From assembly GCA_030538475.1 (NCBI GenBank), contig JAUNTX010000001.1:103484-167483 (forward strand): a stretch of 64,000 nucleotides of DNA, written 5' to 3'. The notes under the pieces were generated by a model. It searched no databases. It had not been told where the DNA came from and worked only from the letters and a program-made list of their open reading frames with translations. The position numbers were made by a program, and so were the translations under genes. Of the stretch, positions 62,335 through 64,000 are shown piece after piece (positions within the stretch are counted from its first letter, which is position 1; each line of letters starts with the position of its first letter). Origin of the DNA: Dermabacter sp. (GTDB lineage: Bacteria; Actinomycetota; Actinomycetes; Actinomycetales; Dermabacteraceae).

Positions 62335-63141
62335 GTGGATACTCCCACCACCGCCCACGACATCGATCCGCACACCGATGCCTGTTCGTGCGGAAGCGAT
62401 CACGATCACGGGCCCACGGGCGCGGAGATCGTGCAGAGCCTCGGTAAGGGTTTCGCGGTGCTGTCCATCGCGGTTCCCGCGCTCGCGCTCGTGCTCACCC
62501 TGGGGGCGCTTGCTCTCACGCCGAGCACCCCGCTCGTGCTCCTCGTGGGCCTCGGGCTCGGCCTCGGCCAACTGGCCGTTCTCGTCGCGATGAGCGCGCT
62601 CGCCTCGAAGGCGGGCGGAGCCGCCACGTCGGGCCCCGGATTCCTCGTGGCCCGCGTCGGGATCGAAGAGGTGCTGCGGCTCGCGGTGGTCCTCATCGGC
62701 CTCGTCATCTTCCGCACGGAGCTTCGCGGCGCGCTGGGCCTGTGGATCGGCGTGGGCGCGATGCTGGTGTGGGCGTGCCTGACCACCGCCCAGCTCGTTG
62801 CGGCGCGCCGCCGCATTCTGAAGCCCGGCGACTGGTCGAAGTCCACGGTGCTGTCCATGCTCGATGACCGGATCAGCCCCCGCCGTGCCCTCGCCCTGCG
62901 CTTCGCGGACATCGCCGCCGTGCTCCTGTTCCAGGTGGCCGCGACCGTCCTCGTGGCCGCGGCGCCCATCATGGTGCTCGCGACGATCGTCCTCGCACTC
63001 GCCTCCGGCCTGTCCACGCTCGTCGTGCAGCGCTATTCGCCCGAACGCCGGGCCTCGAGCGCGTGGGTGCTCGCCCCGCTCGGCATCTCGCTCATCCTCG
63101 CGCTGCTGGCCGTCGTCTTCGTTCTCGCCCCCGCCCTCTGA
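62335..63141 (+). CDS. Unrecognised six-TM membrane protein with His/Cys/Asp-rich N-terminus
   Basis: 268 residues. The first 30 are polar and rich in metal-ligand residues (HDIDPHTDACSCGSDHDHG). Then come two hydrophobic helices (about 40-90), a pair around 105-160 and a C-terminal pair (about 195-265), with a basic cytoplasmic stretch ARRRILKPGDWSK between. I do not recognise the family. GTG start at 62335 with GAGGAG upstream. The ligand-rich N-terminus may bind zinc or another metal (inference). Confidence 0.8.
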   Translation: MDTPTTAHDIDPHTDACSCGSDHDHGPTGAEIVQSLGKGFAVLSIAVPALALVLTLGALALTPSTPLVLLVGLGLGLGQLAVLVAMSALASKAGGAATSGPGFLVARVGIEEVLRLAVVLIGLVIFRTELRGALGLWIGVGAMLVWACLTTAQLVAARRRILKPGDWSKSTVLSMLDDRISPRRALALRFADIAAVLLFQVAATVLVAAAPIMVLATIVLALASGLSTLVVQRYSPERRASSAWVLAPLGISLILALLAVVFVLAPAL

Positions 63142-63234
63142 GCTGTCTTCACGTCTCCCGGGCACGCGGAGACTGCGCTCACATTGACTTGCTAGCGTGG
63201 CGGAGATTTCAGTGTGAAGGAGACAAGGAAGACC

Positions 63235-64000
63235 ATGACGCAAGCAGCCGCGGGTGTAGACCTGAGCCAGGCCGATCACGACGTTCGAGCGCAGGATGAT
63301 CTGTTCCAGTTCGTCAACGGGCGGTGGCTGAGGGAGCACGAGATTCCGGCGGATAAGTCGGGAGATTCCGAGGGCGCTCGGCTGCACGATCTCTCGCAAG
63401 AACGGGTGCGCACGATCATCGAGGACCTTTCCGCCGAGGCGGCCGAATCAGACGGTGAGACCTCGAGCGATCGCTACAAGATCGGCGCGCTGTACCGCAT
63501 GTTCATGGACGAACAGGCGGTGGCCGAGGCGGGCGCCGCACCGCTCGAACCCGTCCTCGCGGAGATCGGCGCCCTTGATTCGCGCGAAGACCTCACGCGG
63601 CTAAGCGCCAGGGCCGACGCCCCCATCTCCATCATCTCGGTGTACGCCTTCAATAACATCAACGATCCCTCGACCTACCAGATGATGGTGAACCAGAGCG
63701 GGCTGGGACTTCCGGACGAGGCCTACTACCGCGAAGAAAAGCACCGCGCCATCCGCGAGGCGTACGTGGACTACCTCGAACAGGCGGCCACCCTGGCGCA
63801 GCTGAGCGGCCGGGAGGGGCTGGCCGACGGGTCCGCCCGCGAGCTGGCCGAACTCGTCATGGACCTCGAAACCAGGATCGCCCGTGCGCACGTCGACGTG
63901 GTGCGCGCACGGGATATGGAAAAGTCCAACAACCCCATGGATGCGGCCCAGCGGGCAGACGCGTTCCCGGGCTTCGCGTGGGATGCCTACTTCGAGGGCG
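63235..64000 (+). CDS. M13-family metallopeptidase (PepO/neprilysin-like), 3' end outside window
   Basis: N-terminal 255 residues of an M13 endopeptidase. It shows the family start DLFQFVNGRWL, GALYRMFMD and the NQSGLGLPDEAYYREE block of Peptidase_M13_N. The catalytic HExxH domain would lie beyond the window edge. No signal peptide or transmembrane anchor is visible, so it is probably cytoplasmic, as for bacterial PepO. ATG at 63235 with AAGGA upstream. Confidence 0.93.
   Translation, partial: MTQAAAGVDLSQADHDVRAQDDLFQFVNGRWLREHEIPADKSGDSEGARLHDLSQERVRTIIEDLSAEAAESDGETSSDRYKIGALYRMFMDEQAVAEAGAAPLEPVLAEIGALDSREDLTRLSARADAPISIISVYAFNNINDPSTYQMMVNQSGLGLPDEAYYREEKHRAIREAYVDYLEQAATLAQLSGREGLADGSARELAELVMDLETRIARAHVDVVRARDMEKSNNPMDAAQRADAFPGFAWDAYFEG

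Noticed and set aside
63184..63198. TTGACT and TAGCGT as -35/-10 of the M13 peptidase gene
   Set aside because: The two hexamers are only three bases apart, so they cannot form one promoter; TAGCGT alone might still be a -10.
1..64000. tRNA or rRNA genes, insertion sequences, prophage or phage-defence genes
   Set aside because: No tRNA cloverleaf with a TTC-arm consensus, no transposase, integrase or nuclease/toxin-antitoxin gene was found in the intergenic regions or among the coding regions.

Overview
The window comes from a high-GC (roughly 70% in most genes), gene-dense Gram-positive bacterium. An HspR/HAIR heat-shock system, TANNNT promoters placed directly against start codons, many GTG starts, and the overall gene content point to the Actinobacteria, order Micrococcales. 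A member of Dermabacteraceae (Brachybacterium/Dermabacter/Helcobacillus type) would fit, but that is a guess from gene content. I see no rRNA, tRNA, CRISPR array, insertion sequence or prophage.

Layout. 1-4.7 kb: a GH32 beta-fructosidase cut by the window edge, a NarL-type two-component pair, a CPBP membrane protease and a GrpB-family protein. 4.8-10.7 kb: leuS, preceded by a Leu-rich leader peptide and an intrinsic terminator that look like an attenuator, then convergent clpB with an HspR (HAIR) operator. 10.7-18.7 kb: an S4 RNA-binding protein, a DUF3817 protein, a degenerate truncated adenylate-forming enzyme, a YciO-type protein, an MFS transporter, deoD, a class-I amidotransferase-like hydrolase and a B12-independent methionine synthase-like protein. 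18.8-23.4 kb: the glycine cleavage operon gcvT-gcvH-gcvP. 23.6-24.8 kb: a lower-GC patch with a small membrane protein and a winged-helix regulator. 24.8-28.5 kb: sirtuin, cysE, cysK, trpS.

28.5-37.2 kb is a maltose/maltodextrin utilisation locus. A LacI-type regulator is divergent from a lipoprotein-binding-protein ABC importer (malE-malF-malG), followed by two intracellular GH13 glucosidases; no MalK-type ATPase is present. 37.4-45.9 kb is a cell-envelope block. An AsnB/LtsA-type amidotransferase and an ATP-grasp ligase converge on an aspartate/glutamate racemase and a second, paralogous ATP-grasp ligase. This is a plausible cassette for making, attaching and amidating D-Asp (or D-Glu) in a peptidoglycan cross-bridge. 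It is followed by two GT4 glycolipid glycosyltransferases flanking a TVP38/TMEM64 membrane protein, with a tiny candidate leaderless ORF in front.

45.9-50.3 kb is the dnaK-grpE-dnaJ-hspR operon with a near-perfect HAIR operator. It encodes the repressor that should also act on the clpB HAIR 40 kb away in this window. 50.3-64 kb: an MFS transporter, a DinB/DUF664 protein, an ABC-2 exporter pair, a rhodanese-like protein, two tandem cystathionine gamma-synthase-like paralogues, an FtsX/MacB-type ABC exporter, an ADP-ribosylglycohydrolase, an unrecognised membrane protein with a His/Cys/Asp-rich N-terminus, and the start of an M13 metallopeptidase.

Two themes cut across the window. At least 15 start codons sit 6-7 bases downstream of a -10-like hexamer (leaderless mRNAs). 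Convergent neighbours are packed so tightly that they share stop-codon palindromes.
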